The notes under the pieces: generated by a model
Databases searched by the model: none
Seen by the model: the letters and a program-made list of their open reading frames with translations, nothing else
What the model was told of the DNA's origin: nothing
Part shown: positions 1-10,710 of the stretch, in pieces
Numbering within the stretch: position 1 is the stretch's first letter
How the letters are laid out: every line of letters starts with the position of its first letter
Position numbers and translations under genes: made by a program
Assembly (NCBI GenBank): GCA_024734495.1
Contig: JALMQS010000277.1
Location: 62,001 to 126,000 of the forward strand
DNA length: 64,000 bases
Source: Forficula auricularia
Taxonomy: Eukaryota; Arthropoda; Insecta; Dermaptera; Forficulidae
Reading direction: 5' to 3'

Positions 1-1475
1 GTAACTGAGATTGAAAATAATGGGGGGAGAGTATACTATGTTGTCTACAGCAGTAAAAATAGGGGAGGGGATGCAATGTCCTATCTTTGGTACGGAAATT
101 CACAATCGTGGTTGTTTTAAATAAATTGAACATATGAGAGTATTAAGAAATAAATTTAATTCTTTTATAATAGTATTATTTTTTCAATTCAAGGGAGGGA
201 GACTCCCCCCATCCCGGTAAAACCTTTCGAGTGGAAATAAAAAAATAAAAGTGTATGACTGCAGACGTGGGTATTAATTTTTTATTTCATTCCGTGGATG
301 AGATTTTCTCTCTAGGGTGGGTGCCACTCTCTCGGTAAATTCCGAATTTCACATTTGAAAAACCCAGATGTGCATTCAAACTACCAAACATATATTCTTA
401 TTGAAAATGTTGATTATTCAATTTATTGGTTTATATGTTTTTATTTTTATGGCAACTTTTTATTTACTATTTCAATAAAATTTATTTAAATGTACATATT
501 AAAAAAAAGGAACAAGTCGAATGAATTGAAAACGACATGACAATAATGTTTCTTTTATTATAATTTCGTTGAAAAATTTATATTGGTTTCATTAAGGTTG
601 TAAAATTGAACAAAAATGTCACCACCGCCTGTTGAGAGATTTCATCTGTAGGAAAGGTCGATGACTTGCTTGAATGAGTCAAAAGCACGCGGGAACCAGC
701 AATATACAACATAATTATCCATTTTTTTCTTTTTTTTAATATCACATATATTAAAGGTGATTATATAGTGCATATTCAAAATTAATATTTCAAAGAACTA
801 TAACTAATTTCGATTTTTTTTTCTTTTCTATATAATACTTGATGTATAATTTATATTTTAAATTAGATAAAGTATTAGATTAGTTTCAAAGACTTTTTTG
901 TATTGAATTGAATTATACTCTTTCAGAATAGAAAAAAATACCTGTTCAAGCAGTTGAACAATATATATATTCTTGGGATATAAATGGATGCTAAACACAT
1001 TAAAATCTTAATGGAGTCTCTGAATTGGGTAGAACAAGTGTGATCCCTAACACATACTTTGAGTCATTTGCATCGACATTGGGAGGGGACACATGCCCCC
1101 CAGGAATCTTCATAAAATAAACAAAATATAGCCTGGAGTGGGCATTTGATCATATATATGATAATAAATTTATTTTAAGGATTCTCAAGAATAGCACAAT
1201 TATTCATAATAATGTATTCGAAATATTTTTAAAAAAAATGTAAGCGTTAAGATGATATATTAGGCTATATCTATCAGGAGATTGTGCAGAATAAGTCAAT
1301 AAAGTTTTAGAAATTCTTTTAGAAAAAAAGTATCACAAAGAATCACAGAAAACTCATTTTTTTAATGTTTAGATATACAAAACTCATTTATTTATGCATT
1401 AGCAATGCTTTTTTAGTTTTATATTACTAATATAAGAAATTTGTTACTAATTCATGTGAATCAATTGTAATAGAT
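1..1475. other. AT-rich intergenic DNA, no gene seen
   Basis: No coding exon, RNA gene or complete mobile element could be supported here. The stretch is AT-rich with homopolymer runs. Positions about 1075-1150 (a C-run followed by a 'gcctgg' segment) resemble 35195-35260, so a dispersed repeat fragment is likely. Confidence 0.5.
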
Positions 1476-1518
1476 TGATGAAGAGGGCAAAACTCTCAAA
1501 ACTATAGTCTCGTTATAA
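1476..1518 (+). pseudogene. Degenerate hammerhead ribozyme motif (CUAUAG type)
   Basis: The order of elements matches the hammerheads near 18.3, 30.0 and 63.6 kb: a TTGATGA box, a hairpin-like GAGG...CTCT stretch, then AAAACTATAGTC. Compared with the conserved core, the first C of CUGAUGA is T and the first G of GAAA is A. Both changes should abolish catalysis, so this is a relic. It is followed by the 'cagcagaagacact' segment that also flanks the 10.8 and 18.3 kb palindromes, which ties it to the same repeat family. Confidence 0.45.
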
Positions 1519-1733
1519 ATTAAAAATGTATAATTCCAGCAGAAGACACTCTTTTATTGTCTCCTTCAAATTTGTTACTAGTAAATATGAAGAAGTTGAA
1601 GAAGTATCAGGATGTCTGTCAAAAACAACACATTAATTGTTTATTTGACATCTTTCTCTCTTTTATTTAATTATCTTCAGGACTATAACTATACTATACT
1701 TATAAAGGCAGTGTTTAACGATTCTTCATATAA

Positions 1734-2050
1734 ACAATTAAGGTGTTATTGTTAGAGTTGGTGGCTGTGATGAAACTGTACTAGATGAAGGAGGAGGTAT
1801 CAGGTTTCATTCTGAAACTTTTGGGTCCAGGCACATTATAAATTCACATGAAGCTAAAAAAAAAATTATTTTTGACAAGGCTTGGTTCGATCACATATGT
1901 GTACCGCATTTTGTGTATAACTCCTAATTGACTGAAGATGGCCAAATAAAATTCAGGCCGAAACGTCTTATTAAAGGTGTTTTATTGAACCCAGTGATTA
2001 CATATTTGGTTGATACCTCCTCCTTCATCTAGTACAATTAAGGTGTTATT
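1734..2050. mobile_element. Hammerhead-bearing inverted-repeat element with 17-bp direct repeats
   Basis: A 17-bp direct repeat (acaattaaggtgttatt) lies at 1734-1750 and again at 2034-2050, as expected of a target-site duplication. Just inside are 25-bp inverted arms (1778-1802 and 2011-2035) containing 'gaaggaggaggtatc'. A hammerhead motif lies between them at 1926-1973. There is no coding capacity. The duplication length fits a retroelement better than the 2-, 4- or 8-bp duplications of mariner, piggyBac or hAT. A non-autonomous Penelope-like element is the leading interpretation, but that is inference. Confidence 0.55.
1926..1973 (+). ncRNA. Hammerhead ribozyme candidate (type I)
   Basis: The core reads CUGAAGA, one extra U, helix II GGCC...GGCC around a 12-nt loop, GAAA, then CGUC. 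Cleavage would follow GUC at about 1967. Helix I is weak here, with a few pairs and mismatches between the sequence before CUGAAGA and the UUAUU after GUC. All core nucleotides of the hammerhead family are present. Activity is uncertain because of the weak helix I and the near-absent helix III. Confidence 0.6.
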
Positions 2051-5000
2051 TTTGAATGAGAGACTTGGTCAAAATCTTTGTAATTTATACAGTCGATCCA
2101 CAAATTCAAACAGTAAAAAATTTATAAAGAAATCAAATATATTTATGCGTTTTTTTTCAATTTTTCAAAGTTACTTGCACTTCCTCTAAATCAATTTATG
2201 ACAACTTCCGTGCTTTCTACTTTCATTGTTTTTTTAGTCCGGTAAATTAGGTCCAGAACTAAGAGAACCCTGAAATGAAACTGAAAATTATTATTTTTTC
2301 AAAATGTAGCTATGCTGAGTTTCTATTGTATCGTATTTGTATCCCTTCTAACAAAAAACAAAATTTGAGCTACTTAAACAATTCGATTTTTTTACTGGTT
2401 TCCTACATTTTTTGAACGACAAATTATGAAGATAGAAAGGCCAAAATCTTATCAATTTTCCTTTTGAAACCATACCACACGAACTTTTTAAGTTTTCAAT
2501 TTCTTGGATTATGAGTATTGGTATTTAGATATAGATACATACAGAAAAAGTATGCCTGAAAATGATGTTTTACGGCATTTTAGATTTAGACAATTGAAGA
2601 AAAAAAAAACAATTTTTAATTGAATTCAAACTGTTCGGACAGTAATGCAAGCTGCGCTCTTCGGGGGTTTCAAATAATACAAGAATAGTACTGCATAGTT
2701 TGATTTTAATCATGATTTGGAAAAATGTATCATTATTAAGTATTCATTTACTTCTATGGTTAATGTATGTAATCACATAGATTACACATTACAATATTAA
2801 GAGATAAACTAGTTACAATAAATTATTAGTATCTGGAAAATTTTTATTTTTTATAATTATGGAAAAACATTTGAACAATTTTTCATTTTTTATCATAAAA
2901 AATATTTTCCACGAATCAGAACATATAACATCTTTGAAACATGATTTATTTTGAAATATGTATTATTATATGTTATCGAATAAATTAATTAGAATAATAT
3001 CCTTGAACATTTTGTAAATAAATTATATTATACACCTATTTTTTGTTTGATGATGATTTTGTTTTGATATATTGGTATATTATAATATATTCCTACGAAG
3101 AAGAGAAAAAGAAATTGTTATTTCTCCATTTTATCAAACACAATATAAGGAATATTGTTAAAATGAAGAACAATAAAAGAAAAATAACTTATATTTTGGT
3201 TCTTTATTTGGGCTAATTACTGATCATTCATTAGGGGCCCGTTCAAACGGAAAACGGGATCCTATTAATGTCGATACACTTTGTATCAGGCTGTGTAATG
3301 TGTATGCCCATCTCTCATAGCAATCTAGCTCGTAAACTAAATAAGATATAAACTAATATAATTATTACAAGTTAACTATATCTATCCAAAATCAAAAATT
3401 GTACTTGAATGATTCATTACTTTGAAGAGGGTCGAATTTTTTATGGGGTCGAAAATAGATATTTTTATAATGGGGTGTGAGTTATCCCTGTAAAGAGCTT
3501 ATTAAATAGAATTGTTCTGAATTTTATAAACTAAATTCACTAATGACAGTTCATGTGGGCTTCTAAGTATCCATTCCTACACGATAAATGTACCTAACAG
3601 AATTTCCAAACCACTGGGCCTAAAATTATGAAAAAAATATAAAAATACGTTCATTCTCTCCTTATCAACAACAAATGAAAACAAATTTGATATCGCAATT
3701 ATTTTGGATGATGGATACGGAACCTTCAGTATGCGAGTTCGTCTGGCGATTTTTAGATCTTTCCTGCTTTTGTGATACCGTCTAGATCTAGATCTGTGTA
3801 TCGGAAGATATTCTTGAAAAAAATATTTGTTTCTTGATGAGCAAAAAAATAACCAAAAGAGCCAAAAGGCTTTTGATGTGAAAAGCGGCCAAAGCGACAA
3901 AGTAAGTAGTTCAAGGTATTAAATTTACAAAAGCACCTTTGCATAAATACCAGAAATATTACTGGGGGATGATTCAAAAACCCTGCATTTCTGGTCTATT
4001 CGTAAAAATAAATAAAATAAGAACTCATTAAAGAAACATTGAAAATAGTCTCATTGAATCCGAAATTAATAAGGATGAGGAAGAAAAACATGAAATTCAT
4101 GACTAGCTTTAAAAGTAAAGATTCATTAGTAAATATTTTTTTTTAAAACCAAATAGACCAAAAATGTTTAAGTAGACCAACAACTTTCTTGTATGTTGCA
4201 GATTTGATGTAGTGGTGGTTGAGTTATTTATCAAAAGATAAATTTCAGCGAAACCAACTAGATTTCATATTTTTAATATGAAGAATTCATCAGAATGCAT
4301 GACGTTTCGAAAACTGATCAGTTAATTAAATAACTTCACCCCCAGCACTTGGAAATGACTCCAAATTGTTGAAACGTGGTTGTTCAAAGTAAATACTCAA
4401 ATGATAATAAAGTTTTCAATTTTCTTAAAAATTCTTCATTAGTAAACTAAAAAAGAAATTAAAGATTGAAAAATTAATAAAAAAAAAATAAACTTATAAG
4501 ACAACAAAAAATAATTTCATATGTACTAGAATTTAACAAAGAATAAGATATAAATTCAATAATAATTCAAAAACAAGAGAATAGATAATAATCCTTGGGA
4601 TTTTCACTTTGATCTGAATTAGCCTCTAGCCCGATCACTTTTATTTTCATAAAACAAATATGTAATTCTAAGAGAGTAATGTGCTCTCAACTTGATTTAG
4701 CTTATCCTAAGATCTATTTAACCAAACTTTCTATTAGTATCATCATTAATTTATTTCCCAAATTAAATAAACTCATTGTGTATTTAGTAATTTTAACTTT
4801 CACTCTGTTTTGCTCTCACTATATTCCATTTTAGATATATTTTTCCATCATTAAAAACGTAAATAAAACTGAAAACTAATGAAAAAATATTTATTAATAA
4901 GTTGTCAATATTATAAAATTAGGCCATAAATATCAAAATCAATTTTGATAGTTTCTTTATGGGTCTATTAGAAAAAGAAATAAGTAAATAGAAAGAAAGA

Positions 5001-5490
5001 CGGGGTCTTTCATTGAGGTATTGGGTTTGTTTTTCAAAGTTGAAGTTTAGATATATTCCTTCATCTTCAGAGCTTGCAGTCTCAAAATAATCAACAATAT
5101 AATCCTTTTTGGAATGTTTTTGTTTTCGTACTGACAATAATCCCTTTTGGCTTAACAACGAACGTAAAGTATTTTCCCTACTGATTCCATCATAATAACC
5201 CTTTCAGGTATAAAAAGCACCGTTTTTGGCCATCTAATTATATAATAGATCCTGTTCTTCTTGAAAGAGTAGCCGAGAGTAGAAACCTCCGAAGATGAGG
5301 AAATAAAGTTCCAGAAAAATCAGCTTTGTTAAAATAACCTCAATATTTGTTTAGGAATAAGATCATTCTTCTAATTTCAGAAATTTTAAAGCATTGATCT
5401 AGAAAAACAGAAAAAATTATAAGTATTTTTTTTTTAAATCTTATATACAAAATTGGAGTAATTTTTGCAGACGAACTGATAAATGAAATT
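2051..5490. other. Intergenic AT-rich region, no gene recognised
   Basis: No ORF here resembles a known protein and no splice-supported Cbl exon was found on the minus strand. If Cbl continues to lower coordinates, this is intron. Positions 4250-4440 hold 'gacgtttcg' and 'gttgaaacgt' segments reminiscent of decayed hammerhead-element arms. Confidence 0.4.
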
Positions 5491-5557
5491 GAGTGAGTGG
5501 ATATTGATGAGGCAGTCCAAAAAAAAAGAAGATAATTTGTACTATCTTTTTATTCAT

Positions 5558-5599
5558 AAACCGACGTTTCGGAAGCTATTCCCTCCTTCTTCAGGGTTT
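5558..5599 (-). ncRNA. Hammerhead ribozyme candidate (type I)
   Basis: On the minus strand, helix I AAACC pairs perfectly with GGUUU. Between them lie CUGAAGA, an extra A, helix II GGAGG..CUUCC (one wobble or mismatch), GAAA, and CGUC with cleavage after GUC. All core nucleotides are intact. Helix III is the self-complementary ACGU with no loop, which could only form a stable helix between two molecules. Confidence 0.75.
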
Positions 5600-5767
5600 T
5601 GAAAAGACAGTGAAGGAGGTCCAATGCGATATTCCCTCTGTCTCCCCTTTCAGTGTAGTAATTCTACATTATAATTCTGCTGAGAATGAAATACAATATA
5701 TTATTGTTACTGCCACTGAAAGAGGAGACAGAGGGAATGTCGCATTGGATTTCCGCACTGATTTTTC

Positions 5768-5810
5768 AAACCACTGAAGAAGGAGGGAATAGCCTCCGAA
5801 ACGTCGGTTT
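5768..5810 (+). ncRNA. Hammerhead ribozyme candidate (type I)
   Basis: This is the right-arm partner of the motif at 5558-5599. It reads AAACC, an inserted A, CUGAAGA, A, GGAGG..CCUCC (perfect helix II), GAAA, CGUC and GGUUU. The inserted A at 5773 between helix I and the core is the only departure from the left copy's helix I and may reduce activity. Confidence 0.65.
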
Positions 5811-5899
5811 ATGAATAAAAAGATAGTATAAATTATCTTCTTTTTTTTTGGACTGCCTCATCAATATACACTCACTTATATATAAAAATCATGTGGTGA

Positions 5900-6310
5900 A
5901 TTAAACACTACATATGACTTTACCATACACACGTCTCTACTCGAATTTGAGATTTAGAGCTGATTAAATTTTGATTGAAATTGAAAATTAGAGGTGAGTT
6001 CTTAAAAAATTAAATTATAGAATTTTCAAAGCAAAAAAGCTGAAATTTTCTATGAAAGGGTCTTATATTCAAAAATGGATTGGAATGTTTATTTTCGGGT
6101 CCGAAATATGTACCATTGAGGACAATTTAAGTGAAATTGGTAGTGAGCCGAAATAGGGGGGGGGGGGATTAAAAAAAAATTAAAATAAAAAAAATCATAA
6201 ATACCAAAAATCCAGGAAAAAAAGAATTTATGATTTATTTAATTTTAATTTTTACGAGGTGGGCAGGTGTGTGGTCAAGTCAAGTGGAAAGCCACATCAG
6301 CTTATTTTTG
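5900..6310. repeat. Dispersed repeat fragment (family shared with 13.6, 49.6 and 52.4 kb)
   Basis: The 'agagctgattaaattttg' segment at 5957-5975 and the 'gtcaagtcaagtggaaagccac' type segment near 6277 recur in the same order near 13930-14200. Related sequence is at 49850 and 52690. It holds a G9 run at 6158. No coding potential was seen; this is a non-autonomous DNA transposon or retroposon of unknown class. Confidence 0.45.
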
Positions 6311-6981
6311 TATTAAAATAGGTTTATACTTTTTTTGAAATATTTCTAAAAACGCCATTTTTCTAATTTATTAACAATAACATTCTCTATAGGTATGGTG
6401 AAGTAAAAAAAGAAAATATTTATAAATTACATTAGAAAATTGACATTTTTGTAAAATGTAAAGTAATTTTTTTTAATTAAATAATTATAAAATAATCATA
6501 TAATTTCAATTTTGTATAATAAAAATTACAAAATACAATTATGAGATTAATTGACAAAAAAATGTTTCTTCTAAAATCAAAACACTATCAGTTTTAGTGT
6601 TTTTTTTTCTAAAAGTGACATTTCTATTGTTCTCCCCCTACCCAAATAAAATGTCAAAAGTGTTTTTTTCGTTTGTTTTGACTTGGATTGGGTTTCATTC
6701 ATACCAGTCACATGAGATAACCTTTTAGTAAAAATGCTCAATCCTTAGTTTAATGAAAAAATAGAATGAAAATTGATGAGTTTGTATCATTAATTTTTAT
6801 CATGATCGTTCGTTATTTTATTTTTTTTGATGTGATTGAAATGAGAGGAGTATAAAATCACATGATCATTTAATTTTAAATAGCAGCGTTTATTCTTTTT
6901 AATCGGGCATTTCCTTCTAATTCTAAATGGAAATCGGGGAAGTGTGAGGGTGTTAGTGGATGGACAGTTGTCGAAAATCAC
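6311..6981 (-). other. Start of Cbl intron 1 (non-coding)
   Basis: The Cbl exon ends at 6982 and a GTGATT donor begins at 6981 on the minus strand. AT-rich sequence follows with no recognisable exon. Confidence 0.6.
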
Positions 6982-7529
6982 CTGTTTCCGAAGTTGGTGC
7001 GCCAAAATTCAGCCGCGTCGCTCTTCGTAATCCGAAATTGATCCCCGGCAAACGTTCCTTGTGGAAAAATAGCCTTCAATTCACTCAACATATGACTAAA
7101 AACTAAACTTAATTTCGTTAAATTTCTTCTATAATGTGAGTTTTCATCAAACATTTTCTCTTTGCCTTCTTTAAAAAGTTTAATCGCTTGTTTACACTTT
7201 CGCATTAAATTCACAATAAACACATTAAAATGTTCATTATTATGTAAAACAACCATTTTATCTTCATATTTCGAATAAATTAAACGCAAACGTTGATACG
7301 TGTCCGGTAAAATATCTAAAATAAACGGCGGTGAATTTTTCAAATTCATCCGCTGATGTTGACATAACTTAACCACTTTGTCCATTAATTTCCATGTTTT
7401 GTCGAGAGTTCGTTTATCGGTGGCTAATTTGGGCGGTGCCATCGCGTCAGCAAATGCACCGTGGATTTTCGAGAAAATCGACGAAATGTTTTTATGTTGT
7501 GTCGTCCTATTCCTGTTGTTTGCCGCCAT
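6982..7529 (-). CDS. Cbl: E3 ubiquitin-protein ligase Cbl, first coding exon (partial gene)
   Basis: Cbl proteins bind phosphotyrosines on activated receptor tyrosine kinases through an N-terminal TKB domain and ubiquitinate them through a RING finger. This exon encodes 182 residues plus two bases. It holds the N-terminus and the four-helix bundle of the TKB domain, with motifs [30 protein letters not shown] and [19 protein letters not shown], and then the start of the EF-hand ([13 protein letters not shown]). These align closely with animal Cbl. The start is the ATG at 7529 (gccgccATG context inverted). The N-terminal extension before the helical bundle is short and lacks the poly-His/Ser tract of human CBL. 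The exon ends at CAG/GTGATT, phase 2. The EF-hand remainder, SH2-like part, linker and RING exons are not in the window, so this is a partial gene running left. Homology is very clear. Confidence 0.93.
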
Positions 7530-7880
7530 GATGAAAATTCTAATAAAAGTTGATCTTGCGGCTCACCAAATGGACCTGGAGCGTGCACATGGAGAGAAAA
7601 TGGGCCTGGAGGAGTATTGTCCGGGACATAGGAGCCCCTGTTATTGGGCCAAAGGGGCCCCCCACTGAAAGCAATTGGCCAGAGGGAACAGACTGACACT
7701 CTGTCGGGGTTGACACTGCATCCTGAGCAAAGGACGATTGATGAATGCGGGTTGAGCAGCGACGACGGGCACGCCATGCCAGAGGCCACGCTGCGCCTTT
7801 GCCAACCCATCCACGAGAAACGCCCTAGAACTGGCAAAACAAACGCGCATTCATTTAACATTCACATACGAATACAGTGA
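7530..7880 (-). promoter_or_regulatory. GC-rich, CpG-containing segment upstream of Cbl
   Basis: The 300 bases upstream of the Cbl start are far richer in G+C and CpG (for example cgacgacgggcacg near 7760) than the surrounding AT-rich sequence. The position suggests a 5' UTR or promoter. Open frames on both strands (7424-7861 minus, 7644-7880 plus) arise from the lack of AT-rich stops and show no recognisable protein. A transcription start cannot be placed by eye. Confidence 0.4.
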
Positions 7881-8117
7881 ATTCAAAAACAAATATATAC
7901 ATATAAATTAATGTCCGTATCTAGAGGGGGCCAAGTTGGACACTACTAAGATTCCCGTATTTGTCCTTTTTATATTTTCATTTATAAACACATTTCTCGC
8001 TAATAAATATGAAAGAAACAGTTTAAAAGGAGATTACCGTAACTTTTCCGTTTAAAAATTCACTGGGATACAATAATATTATATTTTAAAAAGAACCGTG
8101 TTTGGTGGCCCTATTTT

Positions 8118-8220
8118 ATTTAAATTGAATTGGCTAAGGGGCCAGTAACAAATAGAAGTTGACTTTTATTTCAACTTTTTATTTTCCCCTTACTGGCCCC
8201 TTAGCCAATTCAATTTAAAT
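8118..8220. repeat. Perfect 31-bp inverted repeat (hairpin)
   Basis: The arm at 8118-8148 is an exact reverse complement of 8190-8220 and contains 'ggctaaggggccagtaa'. The 41-base loop itself has a smaller inverted repeat (agttgac / tttcaact). There is no coding capacity; likely a small foldback element. Confidence 0.7.
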
Positions 8221-8428
8221 AATATTATAATAAAATTATTTAATATACAGTGAATTTCGATTAATCGTCAGTTTCTGTTAATCGGCAATCCGCGAAAATC
8301 ATATGTATATACCAGAGGTGGTTACAAAGTGGGTCGCGAGCCGCATGCGGCTCTTCAATCAATCTCGTGCGGCTCTTAAACCCTGGTTGAGAGGGTTTAC
8401 TCTTGAATAATACTGATTTTAAAAAGTA

Positions 8429-9128
8429 CAAGAGGGCATAAAGATCTACCACATTTTAAAGAGGTATAAAAAAATGAAAAAATTTAACTAAAAAGAAACT
8501 GAATATATTTTTGAAAAGAACATAAAATTTTTTTTTTAATGTATTTTAAACATTATCAGACAAAAAAAAAGGGGGGGGGGGGGGTCAAAAATGAAAATTC
8601 TAGCCCTTTCGACCAAACTCAACCAAATTTTTTATACATATTCTGTGGGCCCAAAAAAGGCTAGAAATGCAAAAACTAACCACCCAAAATGGAGGGGAGG
8701 GTCAAAAATGAAAATTCTAGCCCTTTTGACCAAATTCAACCAAATTTTGTATACATATTCTGTGGACCCTCAGAAGGCTAGAAATGCAAAAACTAACGAC
8801 CTTAAAATGGAGGCAGTGTCAAAAATGAAAATTCTAGCCCTTTCCACCAAACTAAGTATACACAATTTTGTTAGTTTTTGCATTTATAGCCTTCTGGGGA
8901 TCCACAGAATATGTATACAAAATTTGGTTGAGTTTGGTCAAAAGGGCTAGAATTTTTTGCCCCCCCCCCCCCACACACACACACACCTTTTGTCTGATAA
9001 TGTTTAAAATACATTTTAAAAAAATTCATTTCTTTTATTTTCAAAAATATATTTACTTTTTTTCTAGTTAAATTTTTTCATTTTTTTATATCTCTTCAAA
9101 ATGAGGTAGATATTTATGCCCCACCCTG
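8429..9128. mobile_element. Mariner-like foldback MITE nested in the hAT element
   Basis: The ends are TA-flanked (TA at 8427-8428 and 9129-9130). The right end read inward is cagggtggggcataaa and the left end caagagggcataaag. The inverted arms extend about 130 bases and finish in a G-run (about 8571-8584) on the left and a C-run (about 8960-8972) on the right that would pair. Inside are three tandem copies of a roughly 115-bp unit. The terminal sequence resembles that of the mariner relic at 18478. Confidence 0.75.
8585..8950 (+). repeat. Tandem array of three ~115-bp units ('attctagccc' repeat)
   Basis: Each unit starts near 'aaaaatgaaaattctagccc' and continues through 'caaattttgtatacatattctg' and 'gctagaaatgcaaaaact'. 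Copies begin near 8588, 8706 and 8822, and the last is followed by an inverted partial copy. Dispersed relatives are at 13985-14095, 20180-20260, 25540-25740 (both orientations) and 46335-46480. The short open frame across the array is a by-product of the repeat. Confidence 0.75.
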
Positions 9129-9578
9129 TATAATAATTAAATTAAAAAAATAATAATACAAAAATAAAATTAATTTGTAATTTGCAATATTATAAGTAAG
9201 TAGGCAAAAAATATATGATACTTCATTTATATTTTATAAAATAAAAAAAGGTGTCTTTTTTTACTTTTTAATAAACCATTAATTAATCTCCAAACAATGT
9301 GGCTCGCTTTGAAATAGTTTTATAAATTTGCGGCTCCCAAAGTTAAGGTTAGTGGCCACCCCTGGTATATACTATATGTTGCACGCCTAGAGCGTAAGTT
9401 CATGTATGTAACAATACATTTATTTATTTATCATCATTCATCCAGTCTCATTAACAATTTAAATAACAATAATTAAACAAAAATTAAATTATTTTGATTA
9501 TTTATGTCCATCGATTAAATTAATAAGTTATTGTAGGGAAATAAGGAAAATAGCTTATGCAAACATTTTTTATTTTAT

Positions 9579-9615
9579 GCCAACGTTTCGTCAACTTTGT
9601 TGACTTCCTCAGGGC
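9579..9615 (-). ncRNA. Hammerhead ribozyme candidate (GUU cleavage site)
   Basis: On the minus strand: GCC, CUGAGGA, extra A, helix II GUCAAC-AAA-GUUGAC (6 perfect pairs), GAAA, CGUU, then GGC pairing with GCC. The cleavage triplet is GUU, allowed by the NUH rule but less common than GUC. Helix I is only three strong pairs. Core nucleotides are intact. Confidence 0.65.
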
Positions 9616-9729
9616 TCAAACAAATTAACTTCTTTGCATATTTGTCATGTCGAACTGTTCGATGACTGTCCTATATGTGTTTGCTAAGAATGAATATTTA
9701 TAAAATGACAAATATGCAAAAATTTGTTT

Positions 9730-9770
9730 GAGTACTGAGGAAGTCAACAAAGTTGACGAAACGTTGGCAT
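9730..9770 (+). ncRNA. Hammerhead ribozyme candidate with decayed helix I
   Basis: This is the right-arm copy of the previous motif with the same CUGAGGA, extra A, perfect 6-bp helix II, GAAA and CGUU. The 5' side of helix I reads GUA instead of GCC, so it no longer pairs with GGC. The core is intact, but self-cleavage in isolation looks unlikely. Confidence 0.55.
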
Positions 9771-10200
9771 AAAATAAAAAATATTTGCATAAGCTATCGT
9801 CCCTATTTTCCTACAACAACTTATTAACAAAAATTAAATTTTCAATTAATATACATGTTAAGAATTAACAATATTTCATATAGGTATGTATAAGTAATCT
9901 AACAATGATTAACAACCACACCTCACTAAATCCAGGGTAATACAATGGGAAACCACCCGTGTAAAAATTTCCCCAGGAAAATTACATTGGAGAGGGTACT
10001 CTCAATATTAATCACCTAAGCTCGGAATTAAAGAAGAATATAATAATAATTGTTAATAATATTAAAAGGACATTTTTTTGCAAGAAATTTTCTCTGGAGA
10101 GAGACGGACTGGTAGAAATTTTAAGTGAAAGTAATGGAAGGCAGCCCAGGGCTAGTGAAGAAAGAAAAAATTAACACATAACCAAATAAGGTGTAATTTC

Positions 10201-10243
10201 AAACCGACGTTTCGGAGGATTATTCCCTCCTTCTTCAGGGTTT
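10201..10243 (-). ncRNA. Hammerhead ribozyme candidate (type I)
   Basis: On the minus strand: AAACC, CUGAAGA, extra A, helix II GGAGG...CCUCC (5 perfect pairs), GAAA, CGUC, then GGUUU. Helix I AAACC/GGUUU is perfect. Every conserved core position is present. With 28868-28910 this is one of the best motifs in the window. Confidence 0.78.
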
Positions 10244-10256
10244 CATTGGCCTTTTG

Positions 10257-10296
10257 AAACCCTGAAGGAGGGAAGAATCCTCCGAAACGTCGGTTT
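10257..10296 (+). pseudogene. Broken hammerhead motif
   Basis: This is the right-arm partner of 10201-10243. A three-base loss changes CUGAAGAAGGAGG to CUGAAGGAGG, which removes part of the CUGANGA box or helix II. Helix I (AAACC/GGUUU), GAAA and CGUC are kept. Confidence 0.6.
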
Positions 10297-10710
10297 GAAA
10301 GGAAAAGAGGAAAGAATCCAATAAATTACACCTTATTTGTATACGCGTTAATTTTTTCTTTCTTCACTACCTCTGGGCTGCCTTCCATTACTTTCAATTA
10401 AAAGGACATTTCTGCTTACGAATAAAATAACTTTTGTAAGAAATTTACTATCTATTAAATGAATAAAGTGTATAATAATATTAGTAAAGAAAGTTTAGTT
10501 CCCGATTACTCTGGAAGTTAAAGATATAATAAATTTAAAAGCTTTTTCTCTAAATATAATTGTTCAATTGAAAGTGTTTACGAATAAGAATACATGGCTG
10601 CTCGAACGTTGTTAACAGATATTTGAAAAAAAATAATTAAATGTTCGATGTTCACTATACAAGATATTATTAAATTGAAAGTTTTTTTGCCTAGGGTAGC
10701 AGAATTTTTA

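Larger units (their letters stand above)
5491..5876. mobile_element. Palindromic element with two hammerhead motifs
   Basis: The left end (5491, gagtgagtgg...) and the right end (5876) are reverse complements. The arms run about 180 bases inward and include 'gatgaggcagtcc' with its complement. Each arm carries one hammerhead pointing outward: minus strand at 5558-5599 and plus strand at 5768-5810. No ORF is present. Both ribozymes are on opposite strands, so a transcript of either strand carries one sense and one antisense motif. Confidence 0.65.
8313..9364. mobile_element. hAT-type MITE with perfect 8-bp target duplication
   Basis: The ends are CAGAGGTGGTTAC and its inverted counterpart gtggccacccctg, typical of hAT elements. 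They are flanked by identical 8-bp direct repeats gtatatac (8305-8312 and 9365-9372). The sub-terminal 'ccgcatgcggctc' and 'gcggctcccaaag' segments also occur in many hAT MITEs. It lacks transposase sequence and carries a nested element at 8429-9128. Confidence 0.85.
9522..9825. mobile_element. Palindromic element with two hammerhead motifs
   Basis: The ends aataagttattgtaggg... (9522) and ...cctacaacaacttatt (9825) are inverted repeats with arms about 120 bases long. One hammerhead motif lies in each arm on opposite strands (9579-9615 minus, 9730-9770 plus). No coding capacity. Confidence 0.65.
10117..10400. mobile_element. Palindromic hammerhead element ('ggaaggcagccca' family)
   Basis: The arms start at 'gaaagtaatggaaggcagccc' (about 10126-10146) and end at its complement near 10377-10397. 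The same ends recur at 28530-29015 and, partly, at 59340-59400 and 61900-61930. The family therefore has at least four representatives here. One hammerhead is intact (10201-10243) and one is broken (10257-10296). Confidence 0.65.

Noticed and set aside
1..6981. Downstream Cbl exons on the minus strand
   Set aside because: I looked for the EF-hand, SH2 and RING motifs expected after FGNR and found none; the frames there are short and unlike Cbl.
7424..7880. Open frames upstream of and overlapping the Cbl exon
   Set aside because: They are in the wrong frame or strand relative to the clear Cbl homology, and open only because the segment is GC-rich.
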